NCBI RefSeq assembly: GCF_009909615.1
Contig: NZ_WWNE01000008.1
Span: 124,001-188,000 of the forward strand
DNA from: Acidiluteibacter ferrifornacis
Lineage (GTDB): Bacteria > Bacteroidota > Bacteroidia > Flavobacteriales_E > Vicingaceae
Direction of reading: 5' to 3'
Length of the DNA: 64,000 bases
The position numbers and the translations under genes were made by a program. The stretch's first letter is position 1, and every line of letters starts with the position of its first letter. The notes under the pieces were generated by a model. The model worked only from the letters and a program-made list of their open reading frames with translations. It searched no databases and had not been told where the DNA came from. Positions 25,570 through 34,332 of the stretch are shown here, piece by piece.

Positions 25570-27114
25570 GTGCCTTGTTGGTCAATTTACCTTAGTTTTG
25601 TGGGAAGAAATTTTAATGATGACATGAGTTCGGCATTTGTAACATATGACTACAAGACATTTTCTATTTCGGGAGGAAGGGCATTTGACCGACTAGAAGT
25701 TGAAGTAAAGGGAGTCTTAACCAACCTTAATTTCTTATCCGAGAAGTTGGGTGGTGTAAATTCAAAGGAAGAAATCGTTGCTGCAGCTTATACCAAATGG
25801 GGGAAACATTTTATTGATCAAATAGAGGGGACTTTTTTTATTGTCATTTTTGACCAAGAGAAAAGAGAATTGTTGTTGTATAGAGATAAAATGGGGGTTG
25901 TCCCTTGTTATTATTTTAAAACGGATCACTTTTTTGCTTGCTCTACTTCTATTCAATCATTGCTACAACTAGACGAAGTAGATAGGGCTTTGAATGTTTC
26001 AGCTTTAGGGAGTTATATTTCTTATGGACATGTGCATTCATCAGAAACTTTGATTAAGGGTGTTTCTCAACTGCTACCAGCTCATTATTTAATTCTGAAT
26101 GATGAAGAGTTTACAATCACTCCTTATTGGTCGATTACTTCACATTATGACTATATTTCAGAAGGGCGGACACGAGAACAACATACTTTTCATTTGGATC
26201 AGCTACTGGAAGGTTTTAACAGCGAAAACTCACCGACTTTGTTGGAACAATCTGAAACAACAGGAGGAAATCGTTTTATGAAATGGATTGCTAAGGTGGA
26301 TCATCCTTCCATTCATGCGCTTGATTATTTTGAAATTTTTGAGCAAGCTGATTTAAAAACGAAACATCTTGCTGTAATGATTGGTGAGAATGAAGTATGG
26401 GGGAAAGGAAAATTATACGACTCTTTAGAGGGACTTCAGTCAAAAAAGTGGTTGTTAAGTTACCCTAAAAACTTAAGAAGTTTTCTAAGTCGTTGGGTTA
26501 ATATTCCGCACAAACAAAGTTTAGGAGAAACTTATTCTCAGCTAATTTTTCAAGATTATTTTGACCTAGATTATTTATACCCCACTTATCGCAGGTTGTA
26601 CCCTATTGCTTCTTTGAAAAAGAGTTTGGAGGTGGAATTTGTAGATGAAGTTCAAGGATGGGCTAGAAAGACAGTGGTTTATCAAACGGAAGGTTTTCAG
26701 TTCCCTTATTTGTCTAAGTTGGGGTTGATGGAGCTACAAACTAGAGTTGTGAATGCACAATTACCTGCATTGTATGATGCCCAACGAGTATTTCACCAAA
26801 GGGTTCATAGGCCCTATCTGGAGTGGAAACGATTACGCTACCTTTTAAATTTGCCTGATCAACACAAAACTGGATTAAGGAAATGGTATGATTCGGTAAG
26901 TAAAAATGTGGTTGGATTAGAGATGAGTTGGGACAAGACTGAAGATGGAGTTCAAAAGTTGCATCAATTTGCCCACCGAAAAGTAATTAAAGACCCATTA
27001 AGAAAGGATATCATTAATGGATTTCCACGCTTAACAAAGGAAAAGCGAAATCAATTGAATCATTCCATTATTATTTTAGAAGCCTGGTTGCAACAAAACA
27101 AAATCAATGATTAA
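25570..27114 (+). CDS. Asparagine-synthetase-like protein lacking catalytic motifs
   Basis: The product has 514 residues. The N-terminal half is a class II glutamine amidotransferase fold: NLNFLSEKLGG, YTKWGKHFIDQIEGTFF, LLLYRDKMGVVPCYY and LGSYISYGHVHSSETLIKGV are all AsnB landmarks. The nucleophile Cys2 of active AsnB (MCGI) is absent: the gene begins GTG-Pro-Cys-Trp, or ATG at 25624 if the first strand is not used. In the synthetase half, the SGGxDSS pyrophosphate loop is replaced near 227-238 by SETTGGNRFMKW. Both active sites therefore look lost. AsnB-like proteins recur in exopolysaccharide loci. Here a structural or regulatory role is more likely than amidation (inference). It overlaps the next gene by 8 bases. 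Confidence 0.8.
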   Translation: MPCWSIYLSFVGRNFNDDMSSAFVTYDYKTFSISGGRAFDRLEVEVKGVLTNLNFLSEKLGGVNSKEEIVAAAYTKWGKHFIDQIEGTFFIVIFDQEKRELLLYRDKMGVVPCYYFKTDHFFACSTSIQSLLQLDEVDRALNVSALGSYISYGHVHSSETLIKGVSQLLPAHYLILNDEEFTITPYWSITSHYDYISEGRTREQHTFHLDQLLEGFNSENSPTLLEQSETTGGNRFMKWIAKVDHPSIHALDYFEIFEQADLKTKHLAVMIGENEVWGKGKLYDSLEGLQSKKWLLSYPKNLRSFLSRWVNIPHKQSLGETYSQLIFQDYFDLDYLYPTYRRLYPIASLKKSLEVEFVDEVQGWARKTVVYQTEGFQFPYLSKLGLMELQTRVVNAQLPALYDAQRVFHQRVHRPYLEWKRLRYLLNLPDQHKTGLRKWYDSVSKNVVGLEMSWDKTEDGVQKLHQFAHRKVIKDPLRKDIINGFPRLTKEKRNQLNHSIIILEAWLQQNKIND

Positions 27115-28240
27115 GAGAAAGTTGCTCATTTTTATAGATTGGTATTACCCAGCCTTCAAAGCAGGGGGTCCTATCAAATCGGTTTTCAATATTGCTCAAA
27201 CGTTAAAAGAAGACCTAGAGATTTCCATTATTACTTCTGCATATGATTTGGGGGAAGTGAATTCCCTCGAAGGAGTTCCAACTGATACTTGGATGACCAA
27301 TGATGAGATCAAGGTTATTTATTTAAAAAGGGAACAGCAGAGCCGTTCACGATTAAAGGAATTAATATTAGAGGTATCTCCAGATATCATTTATTTCAAT
27401 AGTTTATTTTCGACTGCGTTCACTTTAAAGCCAATAATAATTGCTAAACGGTTGGGAATTAATAGAATTATAGTTGCCCCCCGAGGGATGTTAGGGAAGG
27501 CGGCCTTAGAAATTAAACCACTTAAAAAACGGGTGTTTCTTTCAATCGCTAGGGCGATGGGGATATTTGCAAATGTTCAATGGCATGCGTCTACAGAACA
27601 AGAAAGGAAAGAGATAGAGATGGTTTTTGGTCAAGGTGCCACGATTTCTATTGCTAAAAATATTGCAGGAAGAGCATTGCGTAGAGAGTTGCCATCTAGA
27701 TTTAAAGTTCCGGGTGAACTTAAACTGGTTTTTTTCTCACGCATTAATGAAAAGAAAAACTTGCTGTTTGCATTAGAGGTCCTAAGGGAATGGGAGGAAG
27801 GAGCGATTTATTTGGATATTTATGGACCCATTGAAGATAGAAACTATTGGGAAAAGTGCCTTCAATTGATGAAGAATTCTAGTGTACATTTTGACTATAA
27901 AGGATTGATTCATCCAACTCAATTGGATGCTATTTTGCACCATTACCATTATTTGTTTTTTCCTACCAAACATGAAAATTATGGGCATGTGATCGCTGAA
28001 TCTTTATGTGCTTCCCTGCCAGTTATAATCAGTCAAAATACTCCATGGAGAAATTTAGCAGCTCAGAATTTGGGTTCCGACTTACCGCTACTCGTTGAAG
28101 ACTTTAAAGTGTATATATCCAAAGTGGTAGAGGAAGGAGAATTGGAGTATAAGGTCAAAGTAGAGGCAGCGTATGCTTATAGTCTCCAAAATATTGTGCA
28201 TGTTGATGTTATTGACGAAAATAGAAAGTTGTTCTTATGA
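27107..28240 (+). CDS. Family 4 glycosyltransferase
   Basis: The 377-residue GT-B enzyme starts LLIFIDWYYPAFKAGGPIKSV, the glycine-rich acceptor-side loop seen in WcaI/EpsF-type enzymes. It continues with VAPRGMLGKAALEIKPLKK, WHASTEQERKEI, KLVFFSRINEKKNL and the donor motif FPTKHENYGHVIAESLCASLPV. It should transfer one sugar to the repeat unit. It overlaps its upstream neighbour by 8 bases and the acetyltransferase gene by 4 (ATGA), so this end of the operon is tightly packed. Base composition is like the housekeeping parts of the window. Confidence 0.92.
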   Translation: MIKRKLLIFIDWYYPAFKAGGPIKSVFNIAQTLKEDLEISIITSAYDLGEVNSLEGVPTDTWMTNDEIKVIYLKREQQSRSRLKELILEVSPDIIYFNSLFSTAFTLKPIIIAKRLGINRIIVAPRGMLGKAALEIKPLKKRVFLSIARAMGIFANVQWHASTEQERKEIEMVFGQGATISIAKNIAGRALRRELPSRFKVPGELKLVFFSRINEKKNLLFALEVLREWEEGAIYLDIYGPIEDRNYWEKCLQLMKNSSVHFDYKGLIHPTQLDAILHHYHYLFFPTKHENYGHVIAESLCASLPVIISQNTPWRNLAAQNLGSDLPLLVEDFKVYISKVVEEGELEYKVKVEAAYAYSLQNIVHVDVIDENRKLFL

Positions 28241-28791
28241 TTCATACAGATTTATCCCGATATGATAATAGTGATTTTAAGCTAGGGCGTGGAGTTGTAG
28301 TTCGTACCATTTGGTATTTCATCAATACCTTAGTTTTTAAGTCTTATTTATTGCCAATTAATTCGATAAAAATAGGGTTGTTACGCTTGTTTGGAGCCCG
28401 GGTAGGTAAGGGTGTAGTCATTAAGCCCAATGTAAATATCAAATATCCTTGGAGGCTCTCTATTGGTGAACATACATGGATAGGAGAAGAAGTGTGGATT
28501 GATAATTTGACAACAGTTGCTATAGGCGCCAATTGTTGTCTATCTCAAGGTGCATTTTTATTGTGTGGTAACCATGATTTTAAAAAGTCCACTTTTGATT
28601 TAATAACTTTACCTATAACTTTGGAGGATGGAGTTTGGATAGGTGCCAAGTCTATCGTGTGTCCAGGTGTTAAAGCTTTTTCTCATTCTGTTTTAGCGGT
28701 GAATTCAGTAGCAACTCGAGATATGGAAGCCTATTTTGTTTATCAAGGGAACCCCGCACAAAAAGTTAAAAGCAGAACAATAGTAGAATAG
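28237..28791 (+). CDS. wcaF: WcaF-like O-acetyltransferase
   Basis: This 184-residue left-handed beta-helix acyltransferase has hexapeptide repeats (IGEHTWIGEEVWIDNLTTVAIGAN, position about 77-100) and the catalytic histidine in LLCGNHDFKKSTF (near 109-121). The DGVWIGAKSIVCPGV and YQGNPAQKVK segments near the end are the usual cofactor-side motifs. The N-terminal DLSRYDNSDFKLGRG matches the colanic-acid WcaF start. It transfers acetyl from acetyl-CoA to a hydroxyl of a sugar in the repeat unit. It overlaps the previous gene by 4 bases and precedes the last glycosyltransferase by 7. Confidence 0.9.
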   Translation: MIHTDLSRYDNSDFKLGRGVVVRTIWYFINTLVFKSYLLPINSIKIGLLRLFGARVGKGVVIKPNVNIKYPWRLSIGEHTWIGEEVWIDNLTTVAIGANCCLSQGAFLLCGNHDFKKSTFDLITLPITLEDGVWIGAKSIVCPGVKAFSHSVLAVNSVATRDMEAYFVYQGNPAQKVKSRTIVE

Positions 28792-28798
28792 TAACTAT

Positions 28799-29548
28799 AT
28801 GAAAATTTCCATCATAACGGTTTGTTACAATAGTGCAAAGACCATTCAAGATTGCATTCAATCGGTAGTTAATCAGTCTTATCCAGATGTAGAGTATATC
28901 TTAATTGATGGACAGTCAACCGACAATACGTTAGAGATTGTGCATTCCTTTGGGAATAAGATCAGTCAAGTCATTTCTGAACAAGACAAGGGAATGTACG
29001 ATGCCATTAATAAAGGCATAAAGCTGGCTACTGGTGATATCATCGGGATCTTGAATTCAGACGATATGTATGTGGATGAACTAGTGTTGTCAGAAGTAGT
29101 CCAAAAAATGATAGCGACGAATGCTGATGCCTTGTATGCCGATTTGAACTATGTGGATCAAATGGATACCAATAAAGTGATTCGCTATTGGAAATCTGGA
29201 GAATACAAAAAGGGGTCGTTTCTGTCGGGCTGGATGCCTCCACATCCTACTTTTTTTATCAAGAAGGAGTTTTATTCTCAATATGGAGGGTATAGTCTGG
29301 ATTTAGTTTCGGCAGCAGATTATGAGTTAATGCTTCGCATGATTCATAAGAATTCAGCAAAAATGGCCTATTTACCTCGGGTGATTGTCAATATGCGAGT
29401 AGGAGGGATGAGTAATTCTAGTCTCTCCAATCGACTAAGAGCCAATAAAGAAGATCGAAAAGCTTGGGATATGAATGGATTGACCCCTAGGTCTTTTACG
29501 CTGCTTTTTAAACCGCTTCGCAAGCTAATTCAATATGTGAAGCGATAA
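28799..29548 (+). CDS. WcaA-like family 2 glycosyltransferase
   Basis: The 249-residue GT-A enzyme has ISIITVCYNSAKTIQDCIQSV, YILIDGQSTDNT (about 34-45), SEQDKGMYDAINKGIKLATG (about 64-83) and the metal site GILNSDDMY. The QDKGMYDAIN motif is characteristic of colanic-acid-type transferases that act together with a WcaF acetyltransferase, and here the two genes are adjacent. It is the last gene of the exopolysaccharide operon. The 3' spacer holds several hairpins and a terminator. Confidence 0.93.
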   Translation: MKISIITVCYNSAKTIQDCIQSVVNQSYPDVEYILIDGQSTDNTLEIVHSFGNKISQVISEQDKGMYDAINKGIKLATGDIIGILNSDDMYVDELVLSEVVQKMIATNADALYADLNYVDQMDTNKVIRYWKSGEYKKGSFLSGWMPPHPTFFIKKEFYSQYGGYSLDLVSAADYELMLRMIHKNSAKMAYLPRVIVNMRVGGMSNSSLSNRLRANKEDRKAWDMNGLTPRSFTLLFKPLRKLIQYVKR

Positions 29549-29583
29549 AGTCGACTGTAGAATAATTTTAAAAAAGACATTTC

Positions 29584-29662
29584 GGTACACTTTAGTACCT
29601 TGAGTGGTTTTGTTGTAAAGAAGATTGTATCGTAAGGTACTAATAGCACTTTGAAAAGTGCT
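29584..29662 (+). other. Competing stem-loops in the 3' region of the polysaccharide operon
   Basis: Three pairings are visible. GGTAC (29584-29588) pairs with GTACC (29595-29599). A perfect 10-bp pair, TTAGTACCTT (29592-29601) with AAGGTACTAA (29634-29643), uses some of the same bases, so it excludes the first. AGCACTTT (29645-29652) pairs with AAAGTGCT (29655-29662). None is followed by a T tract. They may cap the 3' end of the long transcript against exonucleases. Confidence 0.45.
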
Positions 29663-29675
29663 TTAATGGGTCTAA

Positions 29676-29708
29676 ATAAAAAAGCTCCTTGAATTGGAAT
29701 CAAGGAGC
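29676..29708 (-). terminator. Terminator of the DUF6089 gene
   Basis: GCTCCTTGA (29684-29692) pairs with TCAAGGAGC (29700-29708) around a 7-base loop. On the minus strand it runs into a T-rich tract (29676-29683 on the plus strand is A-rich). Transcription from the polysaccharide operon meets the same hairpin from the other side, so it may act both ways. Confidence 0.85.
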
Positions 29709-29732
29709 GTTCTATATTTAAAAAACTTTGGT

Positions 29733-30647
29733 TTAAAACTTAGTTCGTTTTCTTCGTTTGTTGATCACACTGTTATAGCGTCTTTTGTAGAAGGAGCTTT
29801 TTCCTCTGAAAGCGTAAGAAAAGGAAACTTGTCCGACCAAATATCCATCATTACTATCTGGATTGCCTCGAATAGCACCATTGTTATAATAACCAGCATG
29901 GGGGAAATTTGCATCTCCTTCTATTGCTCGTCTTTCATTGGTTCTACTTGCCAAAAGCTGTGATTCAACATATGGTAGTTGAGTTGCTGGGTCTTTAACA
30001 TATCTGGTACTCACATCGTCTAAGTAATCCGTAAAAGTAGCTCTGTAGCCAATTTCCATTCCAATTCTAAAATTACGTTGAAAGGTAAAATAAAATCCGG
30101 CTCCAAAAGGTAAAGCAAAACTTACTTTTTCGTATTCACTAGATTGCCCTTCTGTTCTTAATTCTCTTAGATTGTAGGTTTTTCCTTGGTATTCTGCCGT
30201 AGGGTTAAAGTAAAATGCGCTGAACCCTCCAAAAATGTATGCTTTGAAATCATTCCGATAACGACCAGTACGATTTAAATCACCTATTGTCCAGAAGTAA
30301 TATTCAACTGTAGTAGACAATTCTATGACGTCAGTTTTAAAACTTAAATTTCTTGCTCTTCTAACAGGGTCGTCTGTCAAACTATCTGCACTAGCCAATC
30401 GAATGTAATTTAAAGCTAATTTTCCTGCAAATCGATTGTGGAAACGATACCTTGCAAAAGCTCCACCTGAAAAGTTGGTGGCGTCCAAGTTCATGTCCAT
30501 GAAGCTATTTTTGGGAGATCCTTTAGGTCCTCCTAGCTCACCTAGGTAATTGGAAACACCTAGTGAAACCCCAACGTCTAGATTGTATTGCGCATTAACG
30601 CAAATGCTTGATATAGCAAGCCCTATGAAAATTAGTATTTTTCTCAT
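29733..30647 (-). CDS. DUF6089 family outer-membrane beta-barrel protein
   Basis: The product has 304 residues. The signal peptide is 1-19 (ending CVNAQ), then YNLDVGVSLGVSNYLGELGG, which is the typical DUF6089 opening, followed by alternating amphipathic strands (RYRFHNRFAGKLALNYIRLA, FGAGFYFTFQRNFRIGMEIGYR) and an end in an aromatic strand (GYLVGQVSFSYAFR). These are the features of an eight- or ten-strand outer-membrane barrel. The family is widespread in Bacteroidota, often near bam or isoprenyl transferase genes, and has no established function. Only the ATG at 30645-30647 gives the signal peptide, and a -7 box ends 4 bases upstream. Confidence 0.88.
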   Translation of the reverse strand: MRKILIFIGLAISSICVNAQYNLDVGVSLGVSNYLGELGGPKGSPKNSFMDMNLDATNFSGGAFARYRFHNRFAGKLALNYIRLASADSLTDDPVRRARNLSFKTDVIELSTTVEYYFWTIGDLNRTGRYRNDFKAYIFGGFSAFYFNPTAEYQGKTYNLRELRTEGQSSEYEKVSFALPFGAGFYFTFQRNFRIGMEIGYRATFTDYLDDVSTRYVKDPATQLPYVESQLLASRTNERRAIEGDANFPHAGYYNNGAIRGNPDSNDGYLVGQVSFSYAFRGKSSFYKRRYNSVINKRRKRTKF

Positions 30648-30651
30648 GCTA

Positions 30652-30659
30652 CAAATGTA
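30652..30659 (-). promoter_or_regulatory. -7 box TACATTTG four bases before the DUF6089 start
   Basis: An exact TAnnTTTG match. Transcription would begin at, or one or two bases from, the A of the ATG, so the mRNA is probably leaderless. No clear -33 element is visible. Confidence 0.55.
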
Positions 30660-30753
30660 AAAAAAAACTTTAATTGTTAACGAAATTTAAAGAAAAACCT
30701 TGAGGTAACAGATAGTGATTGTTTAATTTAGGCGACTTTTAAAGCGTTACAGG

Positions 30754-31707
30754 ATGAAAAATAAAATTACGCAATTGCTAAACATTCAATATCCCATTAT
30801 TCAAGGAGGAATGGTTTGGAATAGTGGTTGGAAATTAGCGGCCGCTGTCAGTAATGCAGGAGGTTTAGGATTGATTGGAGCAGGCTCAATGAAACCTGAA
30901 CTGTTAGAAGAACATATTCATCGTACTCAACAGGCCACGGATAAACCATTTGGAGTTAATGTGCCTATTTTTTCTCCCTATGCCACAGCACAAATCCAGA
31001 CCATAATAGATGCAGGTGTGCGCATTGTATTTACTTCTGCTGGGAGTCCCGCCCAATTTACAGCTCAATTAAAGTCACATGGAATTACAGTAGTTCATGT
31101 AGTTTCAAGCGCTTATTTTGCTATGAAGGCTCAAGCAGCCGGTGTAGATGCCGTTGTTGCGGAAGGATTTGAAGCTGGAGGACACAATGGAAGGGAAGAA
31201 ACCACTACGCTCTGTTTAATTCCTGAGGTCAAACGAGTAATAAAAGTTCCTTTAATCGCTGCGGGAGGAATAGCAACTGGAGCAGCTATGCATGCGGTCA
31301 TGGCTTTAGGAGCAGATGGAATTCAAATGGGTAGTCGGTTTGCAGCATCTGTGGAGGCGTCTTCACACATCAACTATAAAAACTTAATTGTAGAAGCGAA
31401 AGAGGGATCAACTCAACTTCGACTAAAACAACTGGCTCCAGTTCGGTTGTTAAAAAATGAATTCTTTCAATCTGTTGTCCAATTGGAAGAATCAGGAGCT
31501 TCTCCTAAAGAGTTAATGGAGTTGTTGGGCAAAGGTCGAGCTAAAAAAGGTATGTTTGAGGGAAATTTGGTAGATGGGGAGCTAGAGGTTGGACAAGTTG
31601 CCAGCTTGATCGATGAGATTTTACCTGTTGATCAAATTTTTAAGAATTTATTAGAAGAATATGAAGCTTCTATTCAATCAATCACACAAGAAAAATATAA
31701 ATTTTAA
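30754..31707 (+). CDS. Nitronate monooxygenase / FabK-like flavoprotein
   Basis: This 317-residue FMN-binding TIM-barrel protein has YPIIQGGMVWNSGWKLAAAVSNAGGLG (position about 13-39), an FMN phosphate site AGGIATGAAMHAVMALGADGIQMG (about 170-193) and the EGFEAGGHNG active-site loop (about 138-147). Nitronate monooxygenases oxidise toxic nitroalkane anions, while the related FabK reduces enoyl-ACP in fatty-acid synthesis. The motifs here do not separate the two with certainty. Its stop overlaps the next ATG by one base (TAATG), so it is co-translated with the M16 pair. Confidence 0.88.
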   Translation: MKNKITQLLNIQYPIIQGGMVWNSGWKLAAAVSNAGGLGLIGAGSMKPELLEEHIHRTQQATDKPFGVNVPIFSPYATAQIQTIIDAGVRIVFTSAGSPAQFTAQLKSHGITVVHVVSSAYFAMKAQAAGVDAVVAEGFEAGGHNGREETTTLCLIPEVKRVIKVPLIAAGGIATGAAMHAVMALGADGIQMGSRFAASVEASSHINYKNLIVEAKEGSTQLRLKQLAPVRLLKNEFFQSVVQLEESGASPKELMELLGKGRAKKGMFEGNLVDGELEVGQVASLIDEILPVDQIFKNLLEEYEASIQSITQEKYKF

Positions 31708-32951
31708 TGATTCAATTTGAAAAGTTTTCGTTGAGGAACGGCTTGAGAGTAATTGTTCACCGTGACGAAACAACGCCTATCGTGGCTTTTAACTTATTGT
31801 ATGATGTCGGTGCAAGAGATGAGGATGAGTCAAAAACAGGGTTTGCTCATTTATTTGAGCATTTAATGTTTGGTGGCTCTGTAAATATTCCAAATTATGA
31901 TTCTCCATTACAGGAGGTCGGAGGTGAAAATAATGCATTTACATCCAACGACATCACGAATTACTACATTACACTACCAAAAGAGAATATTGAAACTGCC
32001 TTTTGGTTAGAGTCTGATCGAATGTTGAGCTTGGCGTTTACAGAAAAGAGTTTGGAAGTACAGCGCAATGTGGTTATTGAAGAGTTCAAGCAGCGGTATT
32101 TAAATCAGCCCTATGGAGATGTTTGGTTGCTACTTAGACCTTTGGCTTATACTCGCCACCCATATAAATGGGCTACAATTGGTAAGGAAATTAAACACAT
32201 CGAGGAGGCAACGATGGAAGATGTAAAGTCTTTTTTCTTTAAACATTATCGACCCAATAATGCAATACTTTCTGTAGCAGGAGATATTTCTAAAGAACAG
32301 ATTGAAAAGTTGGCAGAAAAGTGGTTTGGGGATATTCCACAAGGAGATATCGTACCGAGAGACCTGCCTAAGGAGCCAAAGCAACTGCAAGCGAGAAGTT
32401 TGACTGTTGAAAGAGACGTTCCTTCAGATGCCATTTATAAAGCATATCACATTTGTAATCGAGTTGATCCTAATTATTATGCAATTGATTTAGTTTCCGA
32501 TATATTATCAAGAGGGGATTCTTCTCGTTTGTTTGAATCGTTGATTAAAGAGCAAGAGTTGTGCTCTAATGTTAACGCTTATATTACAGGAGATATGGAT
32601 GAGGGCTTGTTTGTGATATCTGCTACTGCTAATGAAGGGGTTTCTTTAGAGAAAGTGGAAGATGCGATCCATAGAGAATTAGAGCTGCTCAATAAGAATG
32701 GGGTAAGTGATTTGGAGCTGCGGAAAGTTAAAAATAAGGTAGAGTCGGCTCATGCATTTGGGAATACATCAGTTTTAAATAAAGCGATGGGCTTGGCTAT
32801 AGCTGAGCTAATAGTTGATGCCTCACTAGTCAACCAAGAAATGGATTTTTACCAAGCTGTAACAACTGATCAAATTCAAGCATATTGTCAGCAAGTGTTA
32901 GTTCCTACCAATTGTTCAACATTGTATTATAAATCGAATAAATCGAAATGA
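31707..32951 (+). CDS. M16 zinc peptidase, catalytic subunit
   Basis: The product has 414 residues. The inverted zinc motif HxxEH is present: H48, E51 and H52 in GFAHLFEHLMFGG, with a third ligand expected in VVIEEFKQRYLNQPYG near 125-135. In the family (mitochondrial processing peptidase, pitrilysin relatives) a catalytic and a non-catalytic half enclose a chamber that degrades peptides. I see no signal peptide, so it is probably cytosolic. The next gene, overlapping by 4 bases (ATGA), is the non-catalytic partner. Together they should form a heterodimer. Confidence 0.94.
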   Translation: MIQFEKFSLRNGLRVIVHRDETTPIVAFNLLYDVGARDEDESKTGFAHLFEHLMFGGSVNIPNYDSPLQEVGGENNAFTSNDITNYYITLPKENIETAFWLESDRMLSLAFTEKSLEVQRNVVIEEFKQRYLNQPYGDVWLLLRPLAYTRHPYKWATIGKEIKHIEEATMEDVKSFFFKHYRPNNAILSVAGDISKEQIEKLAEKWFGDIPQGDIVPRDLPKEPKQLQARSLTVERDVPSDAIYKAYHICNRVDPNYYAIDLVSDILSRGDSSRLFESLIKEQELCSNVNAYITGDMDEGLFVISATANEGVSLEKVEDAIHRELELLNKNGVSDLELRKVKNKVESAHAFGNTSVLNKAMGLAIAELIVDASLVNQEMDFYQAVTTDQIQAYCQQVLVPTNCSTLYYKSNKSK

Positions 32952-34216
32952 TAGATAGAAAAATTCCGCCTATTTTTAAATCAATTGAAGAAGTTAAAGT
33001 TCTTCAAGCTCAAGAATTAGTTTTGTCAAATGGGGTTGAGGTCGGTTATATCAACGCTGGTACGGAAAAGGTATTAAAGTTAGAAATTATAATGAATGCA
33101 GGTGTTGTCGATGCTAGCCATCCGGCAATTGCCTTTGCCGCAGCCGATTTAATAGATAAAGGTACCGACTCTATGTCGGCTAACCAGGTAGCTACAGCCT
33201 TTGATACGTTGGGGGCATATGTCAATACTGAGGTTAACTTTGATCGTACTAGTTTGTCGGTGTTTTGCCTGAGTAGAAATGTGGAACAAGTTCTAGAACT
33301 CCTGCTAAATGTTCTCTTGAATGCTAAATTTCCCCAAAAAGAGTTGGACAATTACATCAATAACCAAAAACAAAAAATGAAAGTTAACTTGGAGCGTGTT
33401 AGTTATGTAGCTAAAAAGCGTTTCCCAGCATTAATTTTTGGTTCGGCTCATCCTTATGCCTCCACGGTAGAATTGGTCGATTATGATAGTTTGAGGTTGG
33501 TTGACATTGTTGAGTTTTACACTCAAAAGCTGCTTTCAAAAGGTATGCGTGTTCAAGCTTCTGGAGATGTCAATGAGCAGGTTTTAAAGTTAATATCCAA
33601 TGCTTTTTCGCCCATAGAGTTGGTACCTAATTCAATGGTTTCTTTCCCAAAAATGGTGGAGATGCGTGCAAGAAAGCAATACATAGAAAAGCCCAATGCG
33701 GTGCAATCTGCTATACGTATTGGAAAGTCGCTTTTTAATAGAACGCATACGGATTATGTCAAAATGCAAATGGTCTCAACTATATTGGGTGGGTATTTTG
33801 GGTCGAGATTGATGGCAAATATTCGAGAAGATAAAGGGTATACCTACGGAATTGGTTCAGCCATTGTCCCGTTAAAACATACTGGCTACTTTTTCTTGAC
33901 TACTGAGGTGGGTAAAGAAGTAAAGGATGCTGCGTTGGCCGAGATTTATAAAGAGATAAAGTTGCTTCAAGAAGAATTAATTACTGATCAAGAACTGAAA
34001 TTGGTTAAGAATTACGTTTTAGGTAGTTTTTTGAAAAGTGTGGATGGGCCATTTGCTCAGATGGATAAGTACCAGTTGATAAAAGATAGTGAATTGAATT
34101 ATGACTATTTTGAGAGGTATCTTCAAACGGTGAAGAATTTGACCAAGGAAGAGGTAAAAGAATTGGCCAATAAGTACCTTCAAATAGATTCATTGAGTGA
34201 GTTGGTTGTCGGTTGA
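32948..34216 (+). CDS. M16 peptidase-like protein, non-catalytic partner
   Basis: The 422-residue protein has the same fold as the previous gene, but the metal motif is missing: the matching segment reads AFAAADLIDKGTDSMSANQV (about 62-81). The substrate-binding Arg-Tyr region of M16 C-terminal domains is intact (LGGYFGSRLMANIREDKGYT, then YGIGS). This split of roles is typical of two-gene M16 systems. It overlaps the catalytic gene by 4 bases, so equal amounts should be made. A spacer of about 115 bases with no gene follows. Confidence 0.92.
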   Translation: MIDRKIPPIFKSIEEVKVLQAQELVLSNGVEVGYINAGTEKVLKLEIIMNAGVVDASHPAIAFAAADLIDKGTDSMSANQVATAFDTLGAYVNTEVNFDRTSLSVFCLSRNVEQVLELLLNVLLNAKFPQKELDNYINNQKQKMKVNLERVSYVAKKRFPALIFGSAHPYASTVELVDYDSLRLVDIVEFYTQKLLSKGMRVQASGDVNEQVLKLISNAFSPIELVPNSMVSFPKMVEMRARKQYIEKPNAVQSAIRIGKSLFNRTHTDYVKMQMVSTILGGYFGSRLMANIREDKGYTYGIGSAIVPLKHTGYFFLTTEVGKEVKDAALAEIYKEIKLLQEELITDQELKLVKNYVLGSFLKSVDGPFAQMDKYQLIKDSELNYDYFERYLQTVKNLTKEEVKELANKYLQIDSLSELVVG

Positions 34217-34332
34217 TTGTTCTATTGGGTGGGTAAGGATTTGTCTTGATTAGATTAAACTTTTCTAGTGCAACCTATTGGAGTTGTTTAGAGTCTAAAT
34301 TGATATTAAATTAGCACAAACTGAAACAATCT

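Noticed and set aside
33046-33351. A 101-codon minus-strand frame in the second M16 gene
   Set aside because: It is antisense to a conserved domain, without a recognisable motif or promoter.
32948-34216. The idea that the second M16 gene is a decayed pseudogene because it lacks HxxEH
   Set aside because: Non-catalytic partners without the motif are normal in two-gene M16 systems, and the frame and C-terminal motifs are intact.
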